Part shown: in pieces, positions 15,323 through 22,778 of the stretch
Layout: every line of letters begins with the position of its first letter
Position numbering within the stretch: the first letter of the stretch is position 1
Assembly: GCA_030731845.1 (NCBI GenBank)
Contig: JANQTF010000353.1
Coordinates: 1-32,259 of the forward strand
DNA from: Bacteroidia bacterium
GTDB taxonomy: Bacteria; Bacteroidota; Bacteroidia; J057
Length of the DNA stretch: 32,259 nucleotides
Reading direction: 5' to 3'
Notes under the pieces: model-generated
Told to the model about the DNA's origin: nothing
Database searches by the model: none
What the model saw: only the letters and a program-made list of their open reading frames with translations
Made by a program: the position numbers and the translations under genes

Positions 15323-16752
15323 TTGATCTGCAGGTCAGCGTGAAGGTAGAGGCCAGCTTGTTGAAGGTGATTACGGGAATATTCTACCCGAAGCAGGATG
15401 TCGTAAAAGCCGATCATGTTCAGCCCCAGTCCATAGCTGTAGAGGAGCTGGTTCTTGAGGTATTGGTCGGCTCGGTTGAATGCGTCATCTCTCAGGTATG
15501 CACCATCTAGAAACGCGGAAAGATACAGCCCGAATTGCAGATCCTGGAATCTTGGGTAAGGGATTTCATCAAAATGCAGAATTTGCCTGGGATATAGGGC
15601 ATATTTCCATTCAGTTTTTACCACACTCATGTAGGTTGTAGCGAGGGCAAATGGCTCATAGCCCCGTAAGTTGGTGCTTACGCCAGAAAATTCGCTTCGG
15701 TTAATGCCTAAAAAACTTTTGGTAAAAAAAGGGATTCTGTCACCGATGCTCACAATTTGCTGCAAGCCATAGGCAAAGTTGAGTCGCCTGCCGCCTATGG
15801 GCAGATGATGGGCCCAGGTAGCGCCCAGCTTGCCAAAATTGGTGCTGGCCAGCGCTGAAGGGCCTCCGGCTATTCGCCCAAATATCTGATACTTCCAGCC
15901 AGATAAGGGGAAAGCTTTGTAGTCTCGCTGGTCTTCGTAAAATTGAAGGGTGAAGCTGGGAAAGCGTTCTATGCCGTTGGCCTGTGTGATGCTAAGGGGT
16001 GGCCCCCCCTCTAAAGAGAAGCTATAGAGGCTGTCTGAATAATGATAACGATCGTATCGCAACTCGGCATAGAGGGTTTTGTATAAGCCAAGCCTTTGTT
16101 TGGCTCCGGCATACACTTGCCAGGATGTTTCCAGTGGTTCACTTTCTACCCTTCTCCATTGGGCTTTTCCCTGCTCTGTGCCGATAATGACTTCATGCTG
16201 ATTCACGTATCGGATCCCCGTTCGATAATCAAGCCTGTTTCGGGAGAGGGTAGGGCGGTTGAAGTCGATGCTGAATCGCTGAGAGAATCCCAGTTGGCCA
16301 AAAAATGTGAGGGTTTCGTTTCTTCCCGTCATATTTCGCCACTGAAGGGAGGCGCCATACACGAGTCGATGAAAATCCAGGTTGAGCAGGGCATTGACAA
16401 GGTCATAACTATTTCGCTCTTCCACCTGTAGATAAGGAGCTCCGATGATATATACCCGTTCCTTGACCTCGATGATCAGGTGCAACATTTCCTTGAGACG
16501 AATCTCCTGGATCGTCACTTCATTAAACAGCCCGAGGTTGTAGATATTGTTTCGAGACCTTTCCAGAGCTGCCGGCACTTCTGATAGGAGTACGGTATCA
16601 CCTGTTAGGAGGGTCATCTCATTGAGAATCACCTGATGGCGGGTCTTTTCCGCACCCTGGATGGCGATGGTGCCAATCACTACCTGGTCCTGGGCTGGGA
16701 GAACAAATATGAGCATCCCGAGGAGCAAGGCTAGCAGAGAGGCCTTTCGCAT
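15319..16752 (-). CDS. small Omp85/TamA-like outer membrane protein
   Basis: 477-residue Omp85-superfamily protein. The signal peptide ends near VLPAQDQ (about residue 21). One POTRA-like domain follows at about 22-97 (VVIGTIAIQGAEKTRHQVIL to LHLIIEVKERVYI). The rest is a 16-strand-type surface-antigen barrel with the conserved L6 motif as NLRGYEPF. BamA has four to five POTRA units, so this is a different, shorter member, closer to TamA/PatA-like forms, perhaps for insertion of particular outer-membrane proteins or lipid handling (family knowledge, not proven here). It sits 13 bp after the CBS gene and overlaps nadK by 4 bp, inside a housekeeping operon. Confidence 0.82.
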   Translation of the reverse strand: MRKASLLALLLGMLIFVLPAQDQVVIGTIAIQGAEKTRHQVILNEMTLLTGDTVLLSEVPAALERSRNNIYNLGLFNEVTIQEIRLKEMLHLIIEVKERVYIIGAPYLQVEERNSYDLVNALLNLDFHRLVYGASLQWRNMTGRNETLTFFGQLGFSQRFSIDFNRPTLSRNRLDYRTGIRYVNQHEVIIGTEQGKAQWRRVESEPLETSWQVYAGAKQRLGLYKTLYAELRYDRYHYSDSLYSFSLEGGPPLSITQANGIERFPSFTLQFYEDQRDYKAFPLSGWKYQIFGRIAGGPSALASTNFGKLGATWAHHLPIGGRRLNFAYGLQQIVSIGDRIPFFTKSFLGINRSEFSGVSTNLRGYEPFALATTYMSVVKTEWKYALYPRQILHFDEIPYPRFQDLQFGLYLSAFLDGAYLRDDAFNRADQYLKNQLLYSYGLGLNMIGFYDILLRVEYSRNHLQQAGLYLHADLQIK

Positions 16753-16765
16753 GGGGCGTAGCGGA

Positions 16766-17431
16766 TTACATATTGAGGTAATTCATCAAAGCGTCAATAT
16801 TTCGACGATAGTCATCGAGGGGCTCCACTTTGTGATAAATGCGCACGACAGTATAATCAAAGCGCTCAAAAGCTGCCACTACCCGGCTCAAGTCTTCTAC
16901 ATTGAGCTTGAGGGTGACCCACACTACATGGCCTTCGGGATGTGCCCACAGATAGAGGGAGAGCACCTTGGCATCACCCGATTCGGTGATGCGACCAATT
17001 TCGGAGAGGGAGTAGCCGTTTTTCGGAATTTCGAGGACCAGGATGCCCCCGGGCTGATGCACGGCAAAGAGGCGCCCCAGATAGGGAGCCAATTCACGGA
17101 AGGTAATCACCCCCAGATACATGCTTTCCTCGTCTAAGACGGGAAGTACCTCCAACTTGAGGTTGAACATGAGGTCGAGGGCATCATAGACATGGTTTCC
17201 TTCATAAATGAAGGCAGAATCCCAGCCGCTGAACTTGATCTCACCGACAGACGCTTCGAGGTTGTCGGCATCAAGGAGGTCGTTTTCTGTGATCAACCCC
17301 TGAAACTTCCTGTCATCTACCACAGGAAGTTGGCTGAGTTTAAACTCATTCATCCAATTAAGTGCCCGGGTAGCCGAGTCACCCGAGGTGACGGAAGGGA
17401 CGTAATCAGAGATAAGTTCAGAAACGATCAT
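16766..17431 (-). CDS. CBS-domain protein with ACT-like tail
   Basis: A 221-residue cytoplasmic protein. Residues 1-57 and 63-118 are a tandem CBS pair (LPVVDDRKFQGLITENDLL and LPVLDEESMYLGVITFREL), which normally binds adenosyl nucleotides. Residues about 128-200 have the alternating strand/helix layout of an ACT-like domain (GGILVLEI, then VVWVTLKLN, then YTVVRIYH). It is therefore probably a ligand-sensing regulator with no catalytic domain of its own; its ligand and target are unknown. Its start overlaps the stop of the hydrolase gene as ATGA. CBS proteins next to nadK are a recurrent arrangement in Bacteroidota, which makes NAD(P) or ATP sensing an attractive guess. Confidence 0.85.
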   Translation of the reverse strand: MIVSELISDYVPSVTSGDSATRALNWMNEFKLSQLPVVDDRKFQGLITENDLLDADNLEASVGEIKFSGWDSAFIYEGNHVYDALDLMFNLKLEVLPVLDEESMYLGVITFRELAPYLGRLFAVHQPGGILVLEIPKNGYSLSEIGRITESGDAKVLSLYLWAHPEGHVVWVTLKLNVEDLSRVVAAFERFDYTVVRIYHKVEPLDDYRRNIDALMNYLNM

Positions 17432-18204
17432 GAGGCGGGGTTAACTTCCTGGTGTTTTTGTAAGAATTGGGCTACGATACGATTAAACTCGACATGTTGT
17501 TCCATCATAGGTGCGTGCCCACAGCGATCTATAAAATGGAGCTCTGAGTTTGGCAGAAGCCGATTGAACTCGTGAGCCACATGTGTGGGGGTAATATTAT
17601 CGTTAAGTCCCCAAATCAACAACGTTGGAACGTTTATTTGGGGAATTTCGTTGCGCATGTTGTGGCGTTGGGCGGATCGGGCGATTTTGAGGATTCGTAA
17701 GGTTTTGAAGTTATTGCCTACAATTTCAAATACTTCATCTACGAGTTCTTTGGTTGCTGTGTCTGGCGAATAAAAGGTATAGGCTACTCGCTCACGGATA
17801 TATTCGTAAGATCCCCTTTTGGGGAATCCGCTTCCCATTCCTGACTCAAATAGGCCAGAACTCCCTGTGAGGACCATAGAGGTGACTTTTTCGGGATTTC
17901 GCAGGCAATAGACGAGGGCCACATGACCACCGAGGCTATTGCCGAGCAGGGCAGCTTTCTCCAGGCCTTTTATTTTCACAAACTCTTCCAGATAATTTGT
18001 GAGACCATCTACCGATGCATCAGCATGCGTTTTTTCATAAATGGGCAGCAGGGGAATCACGACACGATAGTGTGGGCTAAAGGCCTCAAACACATCCATA
18101 AAGTTGCTCAATGCTCCAAACAATCCGTGAAGAAGCAAGAGAACCGGTCCTTCGCCTGCCTCCACATATTGATATCCTTGTTCTGTTTTTATTTCCGGGG
18201 TCAT
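17428..18204 (-). CDS. alpha/beta hydrolase
   Basis: 258-residue alpha/beta-hydrolase-fold protein without a signal peptide. The oxyanion HGLFG is at residues 26-30. The nucleophile elbow GNSLGG gives Ser90. The acid is Asp202 in WGLNDNITP, and the catalytic histidine is His230 in DRCGHAPMMEQ. The whole triad is present, so the enzyme should be active. The substrate cannot be read from sequence; the closest general type is the esterase/C-C hydrolase class. Both ends are overlapped by 4 bp (pabA-type gene before, CBS gene after), so it is tightly bound into this operon. Confidence 0.87.
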   Translation of the reverse strand: MTPEIKTEQGYQYVEAGEGPVLLLLHGLFGALSNFMDVFEAFSPHYRVVIPLLPIYEKTHADASVDGLTNYLEEFVKIKGLEKAALLGNSLGGHVALVYCLRNPEKVTSMVLTGSSGLFESGMGSGFPKRGSYEYIRERVAYTFYSPDTATKELVDEVFEIVGNNFKTLRILKIARSAQRHNMRNEIPQINVPTLLIWGLNDNITPTHVAHEFNRLLPNSELHFIDRCGHAPMMEQHVEFNRIVAQFLQKHQEVNPAS

Positions 18205-18791
18205 ACTCCTTCTGCTTTGGCCGGTGGTAGCGATTCTATCCAGTTGTGAATCATGATGGACCCTTTTGGGGTGAGGATGGATTCAGGATGGAATTGAACG
18301 CCTGCTAAACTATGGAATTTGTGTCTGATTCCCATGATTTCCCCGTCGGTTGTATAGGCGGTAATTTCGAGGTCTGTTGGGAAATTCACTTTGTCAATAA
18401 TGAGGGAGTGATACCGCATCACAGTCATTGGTGTCTCAATGCCACGAAAAATGCCTTTTTGGTGATGATGGATGGGAGAGGTTTTACCATGCATAGGCCT
18501 CAGGCCATGAATAATTTTTGCCCCAAACATTTCTCCCATCAATTGGTGTCCCAGACAAATCCCCAGTACGGGAATTCCGGATGTGATCCCCCACCTGATC
18601 GCCTCAGCCGAGATCCCACTATCCGAAGGCTTGCCAGGCCCCGGCGAGATGAGGATGCCGCGTATGTGATCAAAACGCGATATCTCACCCAAAAATGCAT
18701 CATTTTTGATCAGTACGACCTCAGACTCCCTTCGGATCAGCTCCACTAAATTAAAGGTAAAGGAATCGTAGTTGTCAACCACCAAAATCAT
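18201..18791 (-). CDS. class I glutamine amidotransferase, PabA/TrpG type
   Basis: 196-residue glutaminase subunit that supplies ammonia to chorismate-using synthases (anthranilate or 4-amino-4-deoxychorismate). The start MILVVDNYDSFTFNLV is the family signature. SPGPGKP is at 49-55. The nucleophile Cys79 lies in GICLGHQ, and the triad is completed by His168 and Glu170 in QFHPES. No synthase partner (pabB/trpE) is nearby, so PabA cannot be separated from TrpG here; as an orphan it may serve both folate and tryptophan synthesis, as in some bacteria. It overlaps the hydrolase start by 4 bp. The 98 bp before it contain no clear promoter. Confidence 0.9.
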   Translation of the reverse strand: MILVVDNYDSFTFNLVELIRRESEVVLIKNDAFLGEISRFDHIRGILISPGPGKPSDSGISAEAIRWGITSGIPVLGICLGHQLMGEMFGAKIIHGLRPMHGKTSPIHHHQKGIFRGIETPMTVMRYHSLIIDKVNFPTDLEITAYTTDGEIMGIRHKFHSLAGVQFHPESILTPKGSIMIHNWIESLPPAKAEGV

Positions 18792-18889
18792 GTGCAGGAG
18801 CGAAAGGAGTGCAAAACTTTGCAGTAAGCAGGGAGGAAATGCGAAGCCATTTTCTCAGTGATTCTCTGAGGGAGAATAGGGTGCTTGTC

Positions 18890-19489
18890 TTATCTTACCA
18901 CCCCGGGCTTATTGGCTGGAAGCTGTTCGATGGTGGGCTCGGGCGTGCCCTGTGGTTGACCGATTCCAATGCGATTGATCTGCATGTTGGCCTTCTTGAG
19001 GGCATCCTGCCCAATGTTGAGGGCGTAACCAGAGAAGTTTCGCACGGGTTGGTAGAGCACCGATCCACTTTTGTTCTCGGTAGTTGGGAAGCTAAAATTT
19101 CCGAGCAGAATGAGTGCAATACTCAGCCCAAGGGTAGCAACCATCCCGCCAAAAATAGCTCCGAGCGCATTGTCGATCTTGATGTTCATCTTGCTGAGGC
19201 CATTGGTGAGCATGCCAAGAATAGAGGAAACGACGATGTACACAATCACAAAGGCAGTGACAAAACTCAGGAGTGCGATCACTTGTGCCTCCATCTGCAC
19301 ATTGAGATAATCGAGATAGAGACTTTGGGCGAGGTAGCGCAGGTTGAGGGCAGCGATGATGGAAATCAGGATGGTCATGACCCGATTGCTCATCGGGAGA
19401 AACCCTTTGGTGGCCCCCCTATACATTCCAAAAATGATCACACCGGCGAGAATGAGGTCGAGTGGATTGAGCACAAGTGTATTGTCCAT
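18890..19489 (-). CDS. CvpA-family membrane protein
   Basis: A 199-residue inner-membrane protein with four predicted helices at about residues 7-24, 33-50, 66-92 and 108-130. The CvpA core is visible: LDLILAGVIIFGMYRGATKGF near the N-terminus and a conserved Asn-Ala-Leu-Gly-Ala-Ile-Phe-Gly-Gly segment before the last helix. The remaining ~65 residues form a soluble tail ending in Pro-rich sequence. CvpA is named for colicin V production in E. coli; recent work ties the family to envelope stress and bile resistance, but the molecular role is unknown. It follows the yqeY-like gene by 22 bp. Confidence 0.85.
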   Translation of the reverse strand: MDNTLVLNPLDLILAGVIIFGMYRGATKGFLPMSNRVMTILISIIAALNLRYLAQSLYLDYLNVQMEAQVIALLSFVTAFVIVYIVVSSILGMLTNGLSKMNIKIDNALGAIFGGMVATLGLSIALILLGNFSFPTTENKSGSVLYQPVRNFSGYALNIGQDALKKANMQINRIGIGQPQGTPEPTIEQLPANKPGVVR

Positions 19490-19511
19490 GATGCTATGAG
19501 AAAATCGCTGA

Positions 19512-19964
19512 TTAGGCGAGTTGTTGTTTCACAATCTCTGAGATGACTTTGCCATCGGCTTTTCCGGCAAATCGTTGACTGGCCTGGCCCATCACTTTTC
19601 CCATATCCTTGATGGAAGTAACTCCGAGCTCGGCGATGAGGGAAGAAATGGCTGCTTGAAGCTCTTCTTGGGTCATGGCTTTGGGGAGATATCGCTCGAG
19701 AATCTGTAGTTCTTCCTCCTCGGTTTGGGCAAGATCATCGCGGCCATTGGCTTTGAATTGCTCAGCAGAGTCTTTGCGCTGCTTGGCTTGTTTGGTGAGG
19801 ATTTTCAGTTCCTCAGCTTCAGAAAGAGCTTCTCCGATATGGCCTTCGGAGGTTTCGGCAAGCATGATGGCAGACTTGATCGCACGTATGGTACGCAGTG
19901 CGACCTGATCTTTGGCCTTCATCGCTTCCTTTAAATCATCATTAAGTGTTGCTTTCAGACTCAT
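19512..19964 (-). CDS. GatB/YqeY domain protein
   Basis: A 150-residue stand-alone YqeY protein. It matches the helical tail domain of GatB, the tRNA-dependent amidotransferase subunit, over its full length: LKEAMKAKDQVALRTIRAIKSAIM near the start, EELQILERYLPKAMTQEEL in the middle, and SIKDMGKVMGQASQRFAGKADGKVISEIVKQQL at the end. YqeY proteins are widespread and may bind tRNA, but their function is not settled. Length is typical (about 150). It lies 26 bp after the thioredoxin-like gene and 22 bp before cvpA, so these three probably share a transcript. Confidence 0.92.
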   Translation of the reverse strand: MSLKATLNDDLKEAMKAKDQVALRTIRAIKSAIMLAETSEGHIGEALSEAEELKILTKQAKQRKDSAEQFKANGRDDLAQTEEEELQILERYLPKAMTQEELQAAISSLIAELGVTSIKDMGKVMGQASQRFAGKADGKVISEIVKQQLA

Positions 19965-19990
19965 GGGGCAGTTGTCAGTATATCAGCAAG

Positions 19991-20467
19991 TTATAAAAAA
20001 TTAATCAATACTTCGGCTCTTTGTTCTTCGCCAAAATATTTTCCTTTACCTCCACCGGGTTTGTAGCAGTAGATATAGAGGGGATCGTCTGTATATCCAA
20101 AGTATGTTTCGAACTGAAAATCAAGGTCTTGTAGAAAAACGACATTGGACCAACCCGCAGCTGAGAAATACTTGTTCTTGAATTCCTGAATCGGTGTTTT
20201 TTCTGGTTCGAAGGTCACAAACAGGATTTGTACGTTCTTAAACGCATCCGGGCGTGCTGCGATCCATTCTGCCTGTTGGTTGCAATGCTCACACCAAGGG
20301 TCAAAATAAATAATCAGGGCAGACTTGCTTTGGTTGAGTTTGGCAGAGTTGTAGGTAGCCCCGCTGAGGTCTGTAAAAGAAAAAGAAGGCACTGATAACT
20401 GTGCAAACGCTGGCAGCATAGTGCCGAGCAATAATCCGAGGAGAAGACCGAGGTGAAGTGATTTCAT
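19991..20467 (-). CDS. exported thioredoxin-like protein
   Basis: A 158-residue protein with a signal peptide (residues 1-22, ending PAFAQ) and a thioredoxin/redoxin fold. The active site is DPWCEHCNQQ with Cys59 and Cys62, a complete CxxC, so a periplasmic dithiol/disulfide role is likely. The strand before it (SALIIYFDPWC) and ILFVTFEPEK after it fit the fold. The last part is short compared with TlpA-type proteins. I chose the ATG at 20467 because it gives a clean signal peptide; the codons upstream (to 20500) add charged residues before it. It is the first gene of the long minus-strand block and divergent from the GHL10 gene. Confidence 0.82.
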   Translation of the reverse strand: MKSLHLGLLLGLLLGTMLPAFAQLSVPSFSFTDLSGATYNSAKLNQSKSALIIYFDPWCEHCNQQAEWIAARPDAFKNVQILFVTFEPEKTPIQEFKNKYFSAAGWSNVVFLQDLDFQFETYFGYTDDPLYIYCYKPGGGKGKYFGEEQRAEVLINFL

Positions 20468-20709
20468 ATTGATAAGGACATGTTTTTTTGAAACGTGCAA
20501 GGTGCCTCTTAGGTCACTCGATATCTGTTTTTTGTGGCGAAGCCCTGCTTTGTCTAAGACTTCAAACGAATTCGCTGCAATTTAGATATATCGCCGCACA
20601 AGTTCAGTTGGAAATCCCTAATTTGAGGCACCTGCTTTGCAAGCTGTTGGAAGGTATCGGTCTCTTCTTCGCTTGCTATCACTCCAGAATGAATTTCCTT
20701 TTCGTGCTC

Positions 20710-22332
20710 ATGTATTTCTTCTCTCGCCGGCCATCTCAATTGGCGCTGTTGCTGTTTTTTCCGCTTATGGCTTGCGCCACCGATCCGCCACCAACGCCTC
20801 CCAAGTATGAGTTTAGGGCGGTTTGGGTGGCCACCTTTCATAATATCGACTGGCCGTCTGATAAAGGATTGCCTTCCCCGCAGCAGAAAGAGGAGTACCA
20901 AGCCCTGGTGCAGAGGCAGAAAACCAATGGCATGAATGCCCTCTTGGTGCAAATTCGCCCGAGTGGCGATGCGTTTTATCCAAGTCGGTTTGCTCCCTGG
21001 TCAGAGTTTGTTACTGGAAAACAGGGCGTTCCCCCCTCTCCTTATTACGATCCGCTGGCCTTTATGGTCGAGGAAACCCATGCAGCCAACATGGAGTTTC
21101 ATGCCTGGATGAATCCCTTCCGGGCCATTTCACACAAGCGATTTAGTTCGGTGGATCAGAGCAACGCGGCTTTGCGCCATCCCGAATGGTGCTTCGATTA
21201 TGGCGAGCGCACCTATTTTAATCCCGGTTTACCTGAAGTGAGAGACTATCTCATACAGATCGTGATGGAGGTTGTGAAAAATTATGACATTGACGGTGTT
21301 CATTTTGACGATTACTTCTACCCTTATGAAGAGCCTGGAAATCCTTTTGTAGGCGACCTGAATACCTTTCGGACCTACGGAGCGGGCTTCGATGACATTC
21401 ACGATTGGCGCAGGCACACCCTTGATCTTTTTATCCGTGATCTCAGCGATTCTATTCGGTCTGTAAAACCCTGGGTAAAATTTGGGGTGAGTCCGGTTGG
21501 AATTTGGCGCAATAAGAAAGATGATCCCCGTGGATCAGCCACAAGCAGCAGCCATACGGCCTACGATATGCTCCACGCCGATGTGCGGTTTTGGTTGGTT
21601 AAGGGTTGGATAGACTATGTGGCTCCTCAGCTATATTGGAGTACTTCACATCCTTTGGCAAACTTCAATGAGCTGCTGCCCTGGTGGGCGGCCAATTCTT
21701 TTGGGCGGCACGTATATGTAGGTCATGCGGCTTTCAAGCTAGAGGAGAATATTTCGCGATATTGGGTCAATCCCTCTCAGCTTCCGCTGCAACTTACCTT
21801 GAGGCGGGAAATGCAGGAAAGAATACAGGGAGGCGTGTTTTATAGCGCGCATTCCTTCGAGTCCAACCCACATGGACTGGAGGATATGCTGCGAAACAAC
21901 TTTCACCGTTTTCCGGCCTTTGCGCCTCCCATGCCATGGAAAGATCCCCTGCCCCCGCTTGCGGTCACGGAGCTGGAGGCAAGGCGAAACCTCTCAAATG
22001 TTCTGCTTTCATGGAATCCTCCCACCGCTGCCGCCGATGGTGATACAGCGAGTCTCTATGCGATCTATCGATTCCGATCAAGTGAAGCGGAGGATCTGAC
22101 CCGAATGGACAGACTTTTAGGCTTGTCTTCTCAGCCTTTTTTCATTGATCAGCGCCCTCTTGGCGCCTCTTGTTATTACCTTGTGACATCAATGGATCGC
22201 CTGCATAATGAAAGTGTAGCCGTGAGAGCTGCTGTAGGCAGCACCATGAAACAGGTGGACATTCATTCCTCGCCTTTGCCAACTACGGCCCCCAGTCTCC
22301 GTGGGGGAAATCGCCTGTCAGGGGATCTGTGA
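20710..22332 (+). CDS. GHL10-type (DUF187) glycoside-hydrolase-like lipoprotein
   Basis: About 540 residues. From the ATG at 20710 the N-terminus MYFFSRRPSQLALLLFFPLMAC is a classic lipoprotein signal with the lipobox Cys at 22; an ATG at 20689 would add seven hydrophobic residues before the basic region. Residues about 35-370 form the GHL10 (DUF187) domain: EFRAVWVATFHNIDWPS, MNALLVQIRPSGDAFYPS, FHAWMNPFRA, DIDGVHFDDYFYP and WIDYVAPQLYW. Acidic residues in the HFDDY segment are likely active-site candidates. Residues about 410-510 resemble a fibronectin type III domain. Relatives are thought to act on peptidoglycan or surface glycans (YngK/DigH-like enzymes). The last 15 residues are encoded by a small GC-rich hairpin. 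Confidence 0.87.
   Translation: MYFFSRRPSQLALLLFFPLMACATDPPPTPPKYEFRAVWVATFHNIDWPSDKGLPSPQQKEEYQALVQRQKTNGMNALLVQIRPSGDAFYPSRFAPWSEFVTGKQGVPPSPYYDPLAFMVEETHAANMEFHAWMNPFRAISHKRFSSVDQSNAALRHPEWCFDYGERTYFNPGLPEVRDYLIQIVMEVVKNYDIDGVHFDDYFYPYEEPGNPFVGDLNTFRTYGAGFDDIHDWRRHTLDLFIRDLSDSIRSVKPWVKFGVSPVGIWRNKKDDPRGSATSSSHTAYDMLHADVRFWLVKGWIDYVAPQLYWSTSHPLANFNELLPWWAANSFGRHVYVGHAAFKLEENISRYWVNPSQLPLQLTLRREMQERIQGGVFYSAHSFESNPHGLEDMLRNNFHRFPAFAPPMPWKDPLPPLAVTELEARRNLSNVLLSWNPPTAAADGDTASLYAIYRFRSSEAEDLTRMDRLLGLSSQPFFIDQRPLGASCYYLVTSMDRLHNESVAVRAAVGSTMKQVDIHSSPLPTTAPSLRGGNRLSGDL
22289..22307 (+). repeat. GC-rich hairpin at the 3' end of the GHL10 gene
   Basis: CCCCCA (22289-22294) pairs with TGGGGG (22302-22307) around GTCTCCG, 25 bp before the stop codon. 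No T-tract follows at once. It may be a terminator overlapping the gene end or part of a short intergenic repeat that has become coding. Confidence 0.45.
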
Positions 22333-22390
22333 AAAGGGAATAGTGTATGTAAGGTTTGGTCGTAAATGGTCAAATAGTGAGGCCTTTAAA

Positions 22391-22610
22391 ATGTCAAAAT
22401 CATTGATTTATGTCTCGTTTGCACTATATCAAACGAAGTTCCATTCGATATTGCTAATCGAGTATTTTTAAAGGTAATGAATTGATAATCAAATATTTGA
22501 TTAGGTGTCTGATCGTATAGCATTGTGATTTGTCACAAAAAATTAGTTATATGTTTTATAAAATATTCCAGAAATAATATTCCCATTTGTACCAAAAACG
22601 GAACTGTTCA
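22391..22610 (+). promoter_or_regulatory. upstream region of tonB-like copy 1, conserved with copy 2
   Basis: This AT-rich gap of 446 bp (22333-22778) holds three anchors that recur before the second tonB-like gene. They are ATGTCAAAATCA at 22391 (388 bp before the ATG), TTGATTAGG at 22497 (282 bp) and CCATTTGTACCAAAAACG at 22583 (196 bp; 24 of 28 positions match copy 2). The spacing to the start codon is nearly kept. This suggests a duplicated control region. I found no convincing full Bacteroidota promoter; TATGTTTT near 22552 is a partial -7 box. Confidence 0.55.
22486..22503 (+). promoter_or_regulatory. 18-bp perfect palindrome, operator-like
   Basis: TAATCAAATATTTGATTA is fully self-complementary. 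It lies 276-293 bp upstream of tonB-like copy 1 and its right half contains the TTGATTA word conserved in copy 2, where the left half is lost. It could be a dimeric regulator site; no cognate regulator is in the window. Confidence 0.4.
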
Positions 22611-22692
22611 GCCTTGATTATTGAGGGTTGAGCTGATGTAAGGTTTTGCGCTGTTGGTGAGGTCATGCATTCGTATATAGGGAATGAATGTT

Positions 22693-22750
22693 GCCTAAGA
22701 GGACTTTTGTTTTAGGCGCAAAATCAACTCCTTTTTTGATTCTGCGCTAA
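22693..22750 (+). promoter_or_regulatory. mutually exclusive leader hairpins before tonB-like copy 1
   Basis: Hairpin A pairs GCCTAA (22693-22698) with TTAGGC (22712-22717). Hairpin B pairs 22712-22727 with 22736-22750: 14 base pairs, one bulged G, one A-C mismatch, 8-nt loop. Both need 22712-22717, so only one can form at a time. Hairpin B ends 28 bp before the ATG and has no T-tract after it. The layout resembles a switching leader, but no known riboswitch class is recognised. Confidence 0.45.
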
Positions 22751-22778
22751 GTGCCCCACCCCGAAAACCAAACCAGTC

